Origin: Alphaproteobacteria bacterium
GTDB taxonomy: Bacteria > Pseudomonadota > Alphaproteobacteria > Sphingomonadales > Sphingomonadaceae
Direction of reading: 5' to 3'
NCBI GenBank assembly: GCA_018823325.1
Contig: JAHJIJ010000008.1
Location: 41,588 to 105,587 of the forward strand
DNA: 64,000 nt
The notes below the pieces were generated by a model, which saw nothing but the letters and a program-made list of their open reading frames with translations, was not told the DNA's origin and made no database searches. Positions 7,646 through 17,283 of the stretch are shown in pieces. The stretch's first letter is position 1. Every line of letters begins with the position of its first letter. The position numbers were made by a program, and so were the translations under genes.

Positions 7646-9640
7646 TCAGGCCAGCCGCCTGATGTGGCGGAATCTGGCGTAGCGATTGAGCAGATCGTTG
7701 AGAATCTGCTCGCGCGTGTAGCCGGTCACGTCGTGCGGCTGGTCGCCTTCGGACGTCTGCGCCATTGCGCGATAATGCTGCTTTTCCGTCCCGCGCGCCT
7801 TGCGCGTCTCGGCAAATGCGAAACTTGGCGCCCGGAAGCCCCGCGCGCGAATTGTATAGCGGAACGTGCCATGCTCGCCATGCGGTACCGTCAGAACGAG
7901 ATGGTCGCCGTCCTGCTCAAGATCCGGAGCCAGGCCGTTGCCGCGCATCTGGTCCGCCATTTCGTTCAGCGCCGAAAAGGCGATGTTGCTCAGGAAGTCG
8001 GATATTTCACGCTTCTCGTGATAGTGCGTGATGCTGTCGAGCCGTTGCTGCCAGGTCATTCCCGTGCGCTCGGGAGGCGGCGCCTCCGCGACAACAGAGA
8101 GGTCGATGGAACTGCTCTGGCTTTCCGTCTGCAAGGCGCGCAGCAGGCCATAGCACATGAACACCATGATCACCGCGAAGGGCAGAGCGCTGGCAATAGC
8201 CGCCGTCTGTAGCGCCTGCAGACCGCCCGCCATCAGCAGCACGGCCGCCACCAGACCCGCACAGATGGCCCAGAAAATCCGCTGCCAGACGGGCGGATTC
8301 TCCGCCGCGCCATTGGTGATCATATCGATCACCAGCGCGCCTGAGTCCGCCGATGTCACGAAGAAAGTGATGATCAGCAGCGTTGCGATACCGGAGGCAA
8401 TCAGCGGGAGGGGCAATTGCGCCAGCGTCTCGAACAGCGCGACGGGCAGATTATTGGCGACGGTTTGGGCAATAGGGCTGGCCCCGCTCAGGTCCAGCGC
8501 AATGGCGGTATTGCCGAACACCGTCATCCACAGGAAGGTGAACAATACCGGCACCAGCAGGACCCCGCCGACGAATTCGCGAATGGTGCGTCCGCGCGAA
8601 ATGCGCGCAATGAACATGCCCACAAACGGTGACCATGAGATCCACCACCCCCAGTAGAACAGCGTCCAGTTGCCCAGCCAGGGGTTGGGTTCATAGGCAT
8701 ACATCCGGAACGTGCGCTGGACGACCGTGCCAAGATAGGCGCCCACATTCTGCACATAGGCCTGCAGCAGGAAGATCGTGGAGCCAGCGAACAGGACGAA
8801 GAGCAGCAGCGAGATAGCCAGGACGATGTTGAGTTCCGAGAGGCGCTTGATCCCTGCATCGAGCCCTGCCGCCGCCGATAGCGTGGCGAGGCCAGTGATG
8901 CCGGCGATCAGTACGATCTGAACCACGGGAGTCGTCGGCAGCCCGAACAGGTAGCTGAAGCCCGCATTGACCTGCAGCACGCCCAGACCGAGCGACGTTG
9001 CGACACCGAACATCGTGCCCAGCACGGCGAAAATGTCGATCGCATGCCCGATGGGCCCATGGATGCGATTGCCGATCAATGGGAACAGCGCGGACCGGAT
9101 GGTCAGCGGCAGCCCGCGGCGGAACGCGAAATAGGCGAGCGAGAGGCCAACGACGATGTACACCGCCCAGGCGTGGAGCCCCCAATGGAAGAAGGTGAGC
9201 GGCAGGGCCTCGCGCGCCGCGGCAATCGTGCGCCCTTCGCCCACCGGTGGCAGCGCATAATGCTGCACTGGCTCGGCCACGCCGAAGAACAGCAGGCCGA
9301 TCCCCATGCCAGCGCTGAACAGCATCGCGAACCAGGAGAGATAGCTGTAATCGGGTTCGCTCTCGTCCGGGCCCAGCTTCACGTCGCCATAGCGGCTGAT
9401 CATCAAAAACAGGACGAAGAGCAGGAAACCCGCCACCGCGAGAATGTAAAACCAGCCGAAATCAATGATGATGGCCGCCTGCACGGTCGCAAACAGCCGC
9501 TCCGCCCGGTCGGGGAAAAACGCGCCGAACAGCGCGAAGGCAAGGATCAACGCTGCCGACGTGAAAAACACCGGCGGATTGACGTTGATGCGAGGCGCCC
9601 GCTCTGCCGGGGCCGCTTCGGTGAGCACAGGATCGGTCAT
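7646..9640 (-). CDS. betT: BCCT family choline/betaine transporter
   Basis: 664-residue inner-membrane protein with 12 hydrophobic segments, starting 'PPVFFTSAALILAFALFGAF'. The BCCT signature is present as 'NWTLFYWGWWISWSPFVGMFIARISRGRTI' (read in short pieces), with the glycine-rich stretch 'SAGMGIGLLFFGVAEPVQHY' in TM3. The long C-terminal cytosolic domain of about 150 residues is characteristic of the BetT/OpuD-like choline carriers of around 670 residues rather than shorter glycine-betaine carriers. It imports quaternary amines with a cation gradient for osmoprotection or as a nutrient. It is convergent with the hydrolase gene, and a LysR gene lies upstream on the same strand with a 142-base gap. 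A GMC dehydrogenase 4 kb away is not obviously linked. Confidence 0.88.
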   Translation of the reverse strand: MTDPVLTEAAPAERAPRINVNPPVFFTSAALILAFALFGAFFPDRAERLFATVQAAIIIDFGWFYILAVAGFLLFVLFLMISRYGDVKLGPDESEPDYSYLSWFAMLFSAGMGIGLLFFGVAEPVQHYALPPVGEGRTIAAAREALPLTFFHWGLHAWAVYIVVGLSLAYFAFRRGLPLTIRSALFPLIGNRIHGPIGHAIDIFAVLGTMFGVATSLGLGVLQVNAGFSYLFGLPTTPVVQIVLIAGITGLATLSAAAGLDAGIKRLSELNIVLAISLLLFVLFAGSTIFLLQAYVQNVGAYLGTVVQRTFRMYAYEPNPWLGNWTLFYWGWWISWSPFVGMFIARISRGRTIREFVGGVLLVPVLFTFLWMTVFGNTAIALDLSGASPIAQTVANNLPVALFETLAQLPLPLIASGIATLLIITFFVTSADSGALVIDMITNGAAENPPVWQRIFWAICAGLVAAVLLMAGGLQALQTAAIASALPFAVIMVFMCYGLLRALQTESQSSSIDLSVVAEAPPPERTGMTWQQRLDSITHYHEKREISDFLSNIAFSALNEMADQMRGNGLAPDLEQDGDHLVLTVPHGEHGTFRYTIRARGFRAPSFAFAETRKARGTEKQHYRAMAQTSEGDQPHDVTGYTREQILNDLLNRYARFRHIRRLA

Positions 9641-9782
9641 CTGCTTCCCAGACGTACTTTAAATGACGGAAATTGAAACAGGAGACGCGTCAAAAGACGT
9701 GGCACAGAGGAATTACACCGCCGGCGCATTTCGCTTCGCCATCCTGTCGGCGGCGGCCCGACTACACCGAACGACGTCGCAA

Positions 9783-10691
9783 TCAGGTCCTGTTTATCGA
9801 AGCCGTTACTTCGCGAGCGAGGTCAATGAACGCCTTGAACGCGGCAGACGGGTTTTTCCGGCCTGGGTAGTAGAGGCACAAGGGTGCGACCGGACGCATC
9901 CAATCCTCCAGAACGCGAACAAGTCGGCCGGCTTCAATATCCTCGCGAACATCCGATTCCATGAAAAAGCCGATCCCGACCCCCTCGATAACGGCGGTCC
10001 GGGAGAGGCTGGCCTCATCAAGCGTGATCGGGCCTTTGACATCGATCTGGACAGCTTCGCCATCCTTCTCGAAATGCCAGCGATAGAGGCCGCCATTGGG
10101 CAACCTGATGCGAATGCAGGCGTGGTTGAGCAGATCGGGCGGGGCAACCGGTTTGCCATATTTCTCGAAATATGACGACGAACCGACAACGGTATAGGCG
10201 CGCGCTTGACCAAGCGTCACCGCGATCATGTCGCTCGGAACGAGATCCGCGCTTCGCACGCCCAGGTCGAACCCGTCAGCGACGACATCCACCAATCGTC
10301 CTTCAGTAACGAGATCGATATGCACCTGCGGATAGCGTCGCAGATACTCCAGAATGAGCGGGGAAAGAATCTCGCGTGCTGCCGTCGGGAATGCATTGAT
10401 CCGCAACGTGCCCGATGGCGTTTCCTGTTGTGACCGCACGCCATTCATCGCGCCATGAATGTCCAGAAGAGCAGGCCCGGCCTGTTCGACGAAATTGCGT
10501 CCGGCATCGGTGAGTGAAACGCTGCGGGTCGTCCGGTTGAAAAGCCGAACGCCGAGCTGGCGCTCAAACTTTGCGATGCTGTTGCTGAGTGCGGTCGTGG
10601 AAATCCCGAGTTCGAGCGCGGCTGCGCGGAAGGACTTCCGGCGCGCAACCGCCATCACGGCGTCCAGTTCGATCAGAGCATATCCAGCCAT
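9783..10691 (-). CDS. LysR-family transcriptional regulator
   Basis: 302 residues. The helix-turn-helix is at about 5-62 ('[19 protein letters not shown]', '[19 protein letters not shown]', '[15 protein letters not shown]'), and the C-terminal half is a periplasmic-binding-protein-like effector domain with '[20 protein letters not shown]'. This is the CrgA/AaeR-like subgroup. It is divergent from the SnoaL-SDR pair starting at 10925, which it probably regulates. The shared region (10692-10924) is AT-richer than its surroundings but I saw no clear operator. Confidence 0.9.
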   Translation of the reverse strand: MAGYALIELDAVMAVARRKSFRAAALELGISTTALSNSIAKFERQLGVRLFNRTTRSVSLTDAGRNFVEQAGPALLDIHGAMNGVRSQQETPSGTLRINAFPTAAREILSPLILEYLRRYPQVHIDLVTEGRLVDVVADGFDLGVRSADLVPSDMIAVTLGQARAYTVVGSSSYFEKYGKPVAPPDLLNHACIRIRLPNGGLYRWHFEKDGEAVQIDVKGPITLDEASLSRTAVIEGVGIGFFMESDVREDIEAGRLVRVLEDWMRPVAPLCLYYPGRKNPSAAFKAFIDLAREVTASINRT

Positions 10692-10924
10692 TATCCCGCC
10701 ATTCGAAACGCTACATCCCGCTTTATCCCGATTATCAGCATAGCCGTCTATCGCTAAGTTGAGGCCACTGGCTCGGGTTGCACCGGCCTCGCCGCACTCG
10801 ATGAGGAGTTATCGCATGCAATATGATCAGAGCAGCCCTGAAGGCGCCCGCCGCTGACGTCACAAGTCGGCAGATCGGCCCGACCAAGTCCATCAACCGA
10901 CCATTGCTCATGAAGGAACACGCC

Positions 10925-11254
10925 ATGCCTATAGAGCTTCCCACCGCGATTGCCCGCTACTTCATTGCCGACCAGGATCGAGATGCAGAGGCTGTTGCCC
11001 GCTGCTTTACGGACAGCGCCATGGTCAAGGATGAGGGGCACAGATATGAGGGGATCGCTGCGATCCGGCAGTGGAAGGCCGACGCCTCCACGAAATACAG
11101 CTACACCGCCGAACCGTTTTCGATGACCACAGATGGTGACCGCATTGTCGTCACCAGCCATCTCGAAGGCGATTTCCCCGGCAGCCCGGTCGACCTGCGC
11201 TACTTCTTCCGCCTCGAAGGCGACAAGGTGGCGGAACTGGAGATCATCCTGTGA
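10925..11254 (+). CDS. SnoaL_2-like NTF2-fold protein
   Basis: 109 residues from the ATG at 10925, which has AAGGA 7 bases upstream; in-frame ATGs at 10823 and 10910 lack a comparable site. The fold pattern is clear: '[20 protein letters not shown]' with '[19 protein letters not shown]', then 'IRQWKADA' and a C-terminal '[19 protein letters not shown]'. It is a small cytosolic protein, probably a ligand-binding or isomerase-type domain of unknown substrate. The last codon overlaps the downstream SDR start in a GTGA arrangement, so the two are translationally coupled and probably work together. Confidence 0.85.
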   Translation: MPIELPTAIARYFIADQDRDAEAVARCFTDSAMVKDEGHRYEGIAAIRQWKADASTKYSYTAEPFSMTTDGDRIVVTSHLEGDFPGSPVDLRYFFRLEGDKVAELEIIL

Positions 11255-12030
11255 CGCCCTTTCTCACTCTCGCGGGGAAGCGGGCCCTGATCACGTCCGG
11301 CACACGTGGCGCAGGCGCCGCGACGGTCAGCCTGTTCCGGGAGCTCGGCGCACAGGTGCTGACGGCAGCCAGGACCAAGCCCGACGCTCTCCCGGATGAG
11401 ATGTTCGTGGCCGCGGACCTGATGACGGCACAGGGTTGTGTCAATCTCGCGGAAGCTGTCGAGGCCCGGATGGGCGGCGTCGACATCATCGTCCACATGC
11501 TCGGCGGCTCTTCGGCTCCTGCAGGTGGCTTCGCGGCGCTTGGCGACGCCGAATGGCGCAGGGAACTGGATCTCAACCTCATGCCGGCGATCAGGCTCGA
11601 TCGCGAGCTCGTCCCCGCGATGGTGGCGCGCGGCGATGGCGTTGTCATCCACGTCACCTCGATCCAGCGCGAACTGCCCCTGCCAGAGGCGACGACAGCC
11701 TATGCCGCCGCCAAGGCTGCCCTTTCCACCTATAGCAAGAGCCTTTCAAAAGAGGTCTCTCCGCGCGGCGTTCGCGTCGTGCGTGTCTCCCCCGGTTGGA
11801 TCGAGACGGAGGCATCCATCGAGCTGGCTACGCGGCTGGCGGCAGACCATGGCGGCGACATCGAAGAGGGCAAGAAGCGGATCATGGACTCGCTGGGCGG
11901 GATTCCGATCGGTCGCCCCGCAAAGCCTGAGGAAGTGGCAAGCCTGATCGCCTTCCTGGCATCCGACCGGGCGGGTTCCATCACCGGCACCGAATATGTG
12001 ATCGATGGCGGGACCGTGCCGACGGCCTGA
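11251..12030 (+). CDS. short-chain dehydrogenase/reductase
   Basis: 259-residue classical SDR starting at GTG, which overlaps the previous stop by 4 bases. The Rossmann motif is '[12 protein letters not shown]' (about 11-22), slightly deviant from TGxxxGxG. 'ADLMTAQG' is the adenine pocket, the catalytic Ser is in 'HVTSIQ', and Tyr151 and Lys155 lie in 'YAAAK'. The C-terminus '[11 protein letters not shown]' is standard. It catalyses NAD(P)-dependent alcohol/ketone interconversion; the substrate is unknown. It pairs with the SnoaL-like protein. It is convergent with a MarR gene whose stop lies 11 bases away. Confidence 0.92.
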   Translation: MTPFLTLAGKRALITSGTRGAGAATVSLFRELGAQVLTAARTKPDALPDEMFVAADLMTAQGCVNLAEAVEARMGGVDIIVHMLGGSSAPAGGFAALGDAEWRRELDLNLMPAIRLDRELVPAMVARGDGVVIHVTSIQRELPLPEATTAYAAAKAALSTYSKSLSKEVSPRGVRVVRVSPGWIETEASIELATRLAADHGGDIEEGKKRIMDSLGGIPIGRPAKPEEVASLIAFLASDRAGSITGTEYVIDGGTVPTA

Positions 12031-12041
12031 ACGGCCGCGGC

Positions 12042-12545
12042 TCAAGTCTTCCCGTCGTCCGCTGCCTGTCCGGGCTGTGCCGCAGGCGCAGCCCAGCCGC
12101 CGATATGTCGATAAACGGAATCGCGAAGATGGTTGATCTCACGATTAAGTGCGGCGAGCGCGTCAGCCGTTTGTCCTGAGGCTTCCAGCAATGTGTCGCC
12201 AAGGCATCCGGCGCGGAAGCGGAGACGATTGCCTTCCTCGGTGAGCGCGATGACAACCTGTCGCTCGTTTGCCGGGTTCCGGGTCCGGCGGAGCAAGCCG
12301 GCGGCTTCGAGCCGCTTGAGAAGCGGCGTCAGCGTGCTCGATTCGAGCGCAAGTTGATGAGCGACGCTTCCGACGGTCTGCTCGTCCTGACGCCAGAGGA
12401 CGTTGAGGACGAGATATTGCGGATAGGTCAGCCCGAGCGCGTCGAGCATCGGCTTGTAGGCGCGCTGGATCGCGATCCCTGCCGAATAGATCGCAAAGCA
12501 AAGCTGATCCTCCAGCGGCACGGGCGGGTTGGAATTTTCGGGCAC
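12042..12545 (-). CDS. OhrR-like MarR-family peroxide-sensing repressor
   Basis: 167 residues from the GTG at 12545, which has AAGGA 7 bases upstream; an open frame extends to 12620 but without such a site. The N-terminal 'LEDQLCFAIYSAG' places a Cys at position 16 in the context of the reactive cysteine of OhrR organic-peroxide sensors. 'YKPMLDALGLTYPQYLVLNVLW' and the winged helix 'LESSTLTPLLKRLEAAGLLRR' follow. OhrR proteins leave DNA when that Cys is oxidised by organic hydroperoxide. The gene is divergent from a secreted alpha/beta hydrolase rather than from ohr. Two identical 10-base palindromes lie in between and are the likely operators. Confidence 0.88.
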   Translation of the reverse strand: MPENSNPPVPLEDQLCFAIYSAGIAIQRAYKPMLDALGLTYPQYLVLNVLWRQDEQTVGSVAHQLALESSTLTPLLKRLEAAGLLRRTRNPANERQVVIALTEEGNRLRFRAGCLGDTLLEASGQTADALAALNREINHLRDSVYRHIGGWAAPAAQPGQAADDGKT

Positions 12546-12594
12546 TTCAACGTCCTTTCGCGGTTCGCATAACCACCATAGCCGCCAAAACATA

Positions 12595-12604
12595 TATCGC
12601 GATA
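12595..12604. promoter_or_regulatory. candidate OhrR/MarR operator 1
   Basis: Perfect palindrome TATCGCGATA flanked by AT-rich sequence (AAAACATA before, AAT after), 50 bases upstream of the marR-type start at 12545. The same 10-mer recurs at 12646. Confidence 0.6.
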
Positions 12605-12645
12605 AATTTCTACTGGACAAGCCGCCCCGGTCATGAGATTAAACA

Positions 12646-12655
12646 TATCGCGATA
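12646..12655. promoter_or_regulatory. candidate OhrR/MarR operator 2
   Basis: Second copy of the perfect palindrome TATCGCGATA, preceded by AAACA as in copy 1 and 51 bases (about five helical turns) from it. It sits 50 bases before the hydrolase start at 12705, where it would cover that promoter. Confidence 0.6.
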
Positions 12656-12704
12656 ACCATTATCGACATATATTTTAGCCCCTCTCGAGTGAAGGAGTTT
12701 TCTC

Positions 12705-13520
12705 ATGCTCAAAACGCTTCGGAACATCGTCGTCGCTGCGGCCGCCCTGACCACCTCGCACGCTGTCCTCGCCCAGGCGACCAACGGCCCGGCAAATGCG
12801 GACTCAGGAGAAGTCGTCGCCGCTGCGACAGTGAAAAACATCGTGCTGGTCCACGGCGCTTTTGCGGATGGCTCGGGATGGCGCGGTGTCTATGAGCGGC
12901 TCACTGCGCGGGGCTATCGGGTGACCATCGTCCAGAACCCGTTGACCTCGCTCGCGGACGATGTGGCCGCGACCCGTCGCGCGCTCGATCAGCAGGACGG
13001 TCCAGCGATCTTGGTCGGTCATAGCTGGGGCGGCACGGTCATTACCGAGGCGGGTCTGCATCCGCAGGTACGCGGCCTCGTTTATGTCTCCGCTCTCTCA
13101 CCGGACGCCGGCGAGACAACGGCGCAGCAATATGACGGCTACACGACGCCACCCGAATTCGTCATTGAGACGGGCAAGGACGGTTATGGCTTCATCAAGG
13201 CCGAAAACTTCGCCGCGGGATTTGCTGCTGACGCGAGCGAAGCCGATGCTGCTTTTCTCAATGCGTCACAGGTGCCGATCAACATGTCGGTCTTCGGGAC
13301 CAAGCTCCAGCAGGCTGCATGGCGGTCCAAGCCGAACTGGGCCGTGATCGCCACTCAGGACAAGGCCTTCGACCAGCGCATGCTGCAAGACATGGCCAAA
13401 CGCATCGGCGCCACGGTCACCAACGTAGCCGCCAGCCACGCCGTCTATTTCACGCAGCCCGAGGTCGTCGCGAACGTGATCGACGAAGCTGCCCGGCAGT
13501 CGTCTGCTCGCGCCCAATAA
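12705..13520 (+). CDS. secreted alpha/beta hydrolase
   Basis: 271 residues with a Sec signal peptide (about 1-24, 'LRNIVVAAAALTTSHAVLAQ' ending AxA), so periplasmic or exported. The hydrolase core carries 'VLVHGAFADGSGWRGVYERL', the nucleophile elbow 'GHSWGG' (Ser about 109), and a C-terminal His in 'ASHAVYFTQP'. This is the Abhydrolase_6 group that includes salicylate-esterase-like proteins. AAGGAG precedes the ATG. It is divergent from the OhrR-like repressor with two palindromic operators between them, so it is probably induced by the same signal, perhaps an oxidant or aromatic compound. Confidence 0.88.
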   Translation: MLKTLRNIVVAAAALTTSHAVLAQATNGPANADSGEVVAAATVKNIVLVHGAFADGSGWRGVYERLTARGYRVTIVQNPLTSLADDVAATRRALDQQDGPAILVGHSWGGTVITEAGLHPQVRGLVYVSALSPDAGETTAQQYDGYTTPPEFVIETGKDGYGFIKAENFAAGFAADASEADAAFLNASQVPINMSVFGTKLQQAAWRSKPNWAVIATQDKAFDQRMLQDMAKRIGATVTNVAASHAVYFTQPEVVANVIDEAARQSSARAQ

Positions 13521-13596
13521 GCCCGGCAGCACGCCCCCTACCCGCTCCTCATGCCGCGCCCAAGGCGGCAGAGAGCCGCAAAGAAAGATCGTGACA

Positions 13597-15213
13597 ATGA
13601 CTTACGGCACCATCTCCGGTGATTCCGGGGACTTCGAAAGACGTGCGCGCGAGAATCAGCGCCAGCGCATAGCCAACCTCAAGCCGGCCTATGACTTCGT
13701 CATCTGTGGGGCCGGGTCCGCCGGATCGGTGATCGCGCGGCGCCTCGCCGAGAACCCCGCTTGTAACGTGCTCCTGATCGAAGCTGGCGGCAGCGACGAA
13801 GCCGAATCCGTGCTGGATCCGGCGCTGTGGCCAACGAACCTGGGTAGCCAACGGGATTGGGGCTTCCAGGCAGAGCCCAATCCCCATCTCGATGGTCGCG
13901 CAATTTCCATGTCCATGGGCAAGGGACTGGGCGGTGGCTCCAGCGTGAACGTCATGGTCTGGGCGCGAGGTCATCGCAGCGATTGGGACCATTTCGCAAC
14001 TGAGTCCGGCGATCCGGATTGGGGCTACCAGTCCGTGCTGGATATCTATCGGCGGATCGAGAACTGGCAGGGTGCACCTGATCCGCAATATCGCGGCACA
14101 AATGGGCCGGTCTGGGTCCAGCCTGCCCGAAATCCCAGCCCCCTTGCGGGCGCTCTGCTCGACGCCGCCGAGGCAATGGGCATTCCTCGCTTCGAGAACC
14201 CCAATGGCCGAATGATGGAAGGCTGCGGCGGCGCAGCCTATACGGATATGCTGGTGCGTGATGGTCGGCGCCACTCGCTCTACCGTGCCTATGTCCGGCC
14301 CTTTGCCGACCGGCCGAACCTGACCATCCTGACTGACACGCTCGTCCGGCGGGTCCTGTTCGACAAGCGTCGCGCCATCGGCGTCGAGATCGAACGTGCG
14401 GGGACAGTCTCGGCCATCCTGGCAGGCACGGAGGTCATCATCTCGACCGGCGCGATCAACACGCCCAAGCTGCTCATGCTCTCCGGCCTGGGCGATCGCG
14501 CCGAGCTCGATCGGCACGGTATTCCGCTCGTCCGGCATCTTCCCGGTGTCGGGCACAACCTGCAGGACCATGTCTCCTTCGGTTGCACATGGGAATATCG
14601 TAAGCCGATGCCACCGCAAAACAGTGGGAGCGAGGCCACCCTGTACTGGAAGACATGGCCTGAACTCGATGCGCCCGATCTGCTCTTCTGTCAGGTCGAG
14701 TTCCCCGTTCCGAGCGAGCGGACGGCGTTGCGCGGCGTCCCTGCCCATGGCTGGACGATGTTTGCCGGCCTTGCGCATCCGCACAGCCGGGGTCAGGTGC
14801 GCCTTAAGTCGGCGGACCCATCCGCAATGCCCGTTGTCGACGCCAATATGCTGTCCGATCCCCGGGACATGGAAGCCGCCCGCGCTTGCGTGAAGCTCTG
14901 CCGCGAGTTGGGCAACAGCGACTCCTTCCAGCCCTATGTCAGTGTTGAGCGCATTCCGGGCGCAGGCAGCAAGCTCGATGACGACTTCATTCGCGATGCT
15001 GCGGTCACCTATTGGCACCAATGCGGCACCGCCAGAATGGGTCTGGACGATATGGCTGTCGTGGACGCCTCCCTTGCCGTTCACGGCGTGGAAGGCTTGC
15101 GCGTCGCCGACGGATCGATCCTGCCGCGCGTAACGACTGGCAACACACAAGCGCCTTGCGCTGTCATCGGCGAACGGGCGGCGGACATCCTGCGCCGTGA
15201 GCACGGGCTCTGA
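13597..15213 (+). CDS. GMC-family FAD-dependent oxidoreductase
   Basis: 538 residues from ATG 13597 (a GTG two codons earlier is possible). The FAD-binding motif is 'DFVICGAGSAGSVIARRLAE' near residues 33-52, preceded by a 30-residue extension. The second GMC signature is 'GAINTPKLLMLSGLGD'. The catalytic His is in 'YWHQCGTARMG' and the second active-site residue (Asn) in 'TTGNTQAPCAVIGERAADIL'. It resembles choline or aliphatic alcohol dehydrogenases of about 530-560 residues; oxidation of a primary alcohol to aldehyde is the general reaction. No betB or betI is nearby, so I do not name it betA. No Tat or Sec signal is seen. Confidence 0.88.
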   Translation: MTYGTISGDSGDFERRARENQRQRIANLKPAYDFVICGAGSAGSVIARRLAENPACNVLLIEAGGSDEAESVLDPALWPTNLGSQRDWGFQAEPNPHLDGRAISMSMGKGLGGGSSVNVMVWARGHRSDWDHFATESGDPDWGYQSVLDIYRRIENWQGAPDPQYRGTNGPVWVQPARNPSPLAGALLDAAEAMGIPRFENPNGRMMEGCGGAAYTDMLVRDGRRHSLYRAYVRPFADRPNLTILTDTLVRRVLFDKRRAIGVEIERAGTVSAILAGTEVIISTGAINTPKLLMLSGLGDRAELDRHGIPLVRHLPGVGHNLQDHVSFGCTWEYRKPMPPQNSGSEATLYWKTWPELDAPDLLFCQVEFPVPSERTALRGVPAHGWTMFAGLAHPHSRGQVRLKSADPSAMPVVDANMLSDPRDMEAARACVKLCRELGNSDSFQPYVSVERIPGAGSKLDDDFIRDAAVTYWHQCGTARMGLDDMAVVDASLAVHGVEGLRVADGSILPRVTTGNTQAPCAVIGERAADILRREHGL

Positions 15214-15232
15214 CGGCGGCCAGGCTTTAAAT

Positions 15233-15290
15233 GCACTCGCCATCTGGCCGACCTGATTGCCGGCCAGATGGCAGTGCTTGTGCCGTTTTT
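15233..15290 (+). terminator. rho-independent terminator after GMC gene
   Basis: A 17-bp stem with one bulged C: GCACT/AGTGC outer pairs and GCCATCTGGCC/GGCCAGATGGC inner pairs, with a 10-base loop. Arms are at 15233-15250 and 15261-15277. A TTTTT run follows at 15286-15290. It starts 19 bases after the GMC stop codon. Confidence 0.85.
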
Positions 15291-15363
15291 CTGCCTGATG
15301 TGTCCGCGCCGGGCGTCTCGCCCCGCCCCTCGTTCCGCGACCAAAGCGGACCTGCCGGCTTAA

Positions 15364-17283
15364 TCATGATGCCCGATGATCGTCACGGCGGCTGATTGCG
15401 ATGACAGCCGACCGTGGCGGCATCCCTGGCACGAAATCGGGCCAGCCTGTGGATGCGGAGGCCAGGTTGCGGGCGCGTTCGGCGGGATGCTGGATCGAAA
15501 GGAACATGGTTTTGCCATCCGGCGTGAAGGCAGGGCTGCAGCATTCCGCTTGCACCGGCGCTGAGTAGAACAGACGCGGAAGCCCGGTCTCCGGTCCTGC
15601 AACATCCATCACCCATAACCCGTCATGGCCCCGAACACCGGGCCCGTCGCTACACACCCAAAGCCGGCCCGCTGGATCAAAGCCGATATTGTCGGGCTCG
15701 ACGAACCAGCCTTCGCGGCTGGTGCCGGGGTGGAAGGTCGCGCCATCGGCTGGATTGGCCGGATCGCCGCACAACAGGAAGACGCGCCAGCCGAACGTGT
15801 CCGCTGCGTGATCCCCGGGCGGGATCATTTCCAGAATATGGCCATGCGCATTGGCGGGGCGCGGATTGGCGGGGTTCACATCGCCCTCGTCGCGCGCGTC
15901 ATTGCCGGTGAGGGCAATGAAGATATGGCCGGTGATCGGGTGCGGCTGAAAGCCTTCCGGCGAATCCATGGGCGTCGCGCCGAGCAGATCGGCGGCGCGG
16001 CGTGTTTCCATGAGCACGTCGCCCTGGCTGGAAAAGCCGTTGGCTACGGTCAGCGGTCCCTCGCCGAACACCAATGGCAACCATTGCACCGTGCCGTCCG
16101 CATCGAAACGCGCGACCGACAATATGCCATCATCGAGCAGGTCGCGATTTGCGGCACGGTCGACGTGATTGACCGGCCGGGCGCTGACGAAGCGATAGCA
16201 ATATTCGAACTCCCAATCGTCGCCCAGATACACGACGGCCCGCCCGTCCGCCGCGAGCGCGCAATGCGCGCCTTCATGCGCGAACCGCCCGAGCGCGGTG
16301 CGCTTCACGGGTGGCACATCCGGCGCGAAGGGATCGATCTCGACCACCCATTCAAAGCGGTTCGGCTCGTTCGGCGTCACGTCGAAATCGAAGCGATCGT
16401 GGAAGCGTGCCCAGCCATAGCGGCCATGCGGCGACGTTTCATAATGATTGCGTTCCATGTGCGCCCGATCGGGGTGGTGCTCTACATGACCCGCGAAGAA
16501 ATCCGCCGACCCCTCCTCGCATGTCAGGATCGTGCCCCAGGGCGTGATACCGCCATTGCAATTGTCATGCGTGCCGAGCACGAGCCGGCCGGCCGGATCA
16601 GCCGCTGTGCGGAGTTTCCCGTGACCAGCCGCAGGGCCGGAGATGCGGATCGGCGTGTCGGCCGTCACGCGGCGATTATGGGGGCTGTCCGTCACGACTT
16701 GCCAGGCCCCATCGGTGCGACGCACCTCAACGACCGAGACGCCGCACGATGCGATGCAGATATCGACCTGCTCGCGCGTTATCTCGGTCGCCACGCGTTC
16801 GGCGTCCAGGCCCGGAAACATCAGCTGCGGCAACGGATATTCGTGGTTCACGACCAGCAGGCCATGATCCGACCGATCCGAGCCGAACGGTAGCGGAAGG
16901 AAGGCCGTATAGTCGTTGTTGATGCCGAACTGCCGCCGCGCCTTGTCGGCATTCTGATGCATCACGTCGAACGCTGGCGCGTCAGGAAAGATCGGGTCCC
17001 CCCAGCGGAGCACGACCTGCCGCTGATATCCCGGCGGAAGGCGATCGTTCGCTTCTGGCTTCAGTGCGATTTCCTCGAACAGGAAAGGCGCAGCCGCCCC
17101 TGCCGCCCGGGTGGGCACGGGGGCAAACAATGCTGCCCCCGCCACACCAGCCGCACCGAGCAACGCGGTCCGCCGTGAGATCAGCGCCGACAGCGGCGGG
17201 CTATCGCTGCGAGGGCGGAAAGCCCGGCTTGCGCCCTTGTCGTCGCGGACGACCGCAGGCCAACGCTGATCGTCGTCGTGCAT
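15364..17283 (-). CDS. phoX: PhoX-family alkaline phosphatase (DUF839)
   Basis: 639 residues. A twin-arginine motif 'SRRTALLGAAGVAGAALF' near residues 36-53 marks Tat export, expected because PhoX folds with Fe/Ca cofactors in the cytoplasm. The body has the DUF839 pattern: 'HGLLVVNHEYPLP', 'THDNCNGGITPWGTILTCEE', 'GRFAHEGAHCALAADGRAVVYLGDD', 'GFQPHPITGHIFIALTGND', and 'EPDNIGFDPAGRLWVCSDGPG'. PhoX hydrolyses phosphomonoesters in the periplasm to release phosphate. Its ATG overlaps the stop of the TonB-receptor gene by one base (TGATG), so expression is coupled to that receptor. Regulation by PhoB is expected from the family; no convincing Pho box was found. Confidence 0.9.
   Translation of the reverse strand: MHDDDQRWPAVVRDDKGASRAFRPRSDSPPLSALISRRTALLGAAGVAGAALFAPVPTRAAGAAAPFLFEEIALKPEANDRLPPGYQRQVVLRWGDPIFPDAPAFDVMHQNADKARRQFGINNDYTAFLPLPFGSDRSDHGLLVVNHEYPLPQLMFPGLDAERVATEITREQVDICIASCGVSVVEVRRTDGAWQVVTDSPHNRRVTADTPIRISGPAAGHGKLRTAADPAGRLVLGTHDNCNGGITPWGTILTCEEGSADFFAGHVEHHPDRAHMERNHYETSPHGRYGWARFHDRFDFDVTPNEPNRFEWVVEIDPFAPDVPPVKRTALGRFAHEGAHCALAADGRAVVYLGDDWEFEYCYRFVSARPVNHVDRAANRDLLDDGILSVARFDADGTVQWLPLVFGEGPLTVANGFSSQGDVLMETRRAADLLGATPMDSPEGFQPHPITGHIFIALTGNDARDEGDVNPANPRPANAHGHILEMIPPGDHAADTFGWRVFLLCGDPANPADGATFHPGTSREGWFVEPDNIGFDPAGRLWVCSDGPGVRGHDGLWVMDVAGPETGLPRLFYSAPVQAECCSPAFTPDGKTMFLSIQHPAERARNLASASTGWPDFVPGMPPRSAVIAISRRDDHRAS

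Noticed and set aside
13597..15213. Choline dehydrogenase betA paired with the betT-like transporter
   Set aside because: The genes are 4 kb apart, on opposite strands and separated by unrelated genes. No betB or betI is present, and GMC substrate cannot be read from motifs.
13549..15243. Long open frame of 564 codons on the minus strand opposite the GMC gene
   Set aside because: It is a mirror of the GC-rich GMC oxidoreductase gene. Its translation has no domain, while the plus-strand frame has full FAD-binding and catalytic motifs.
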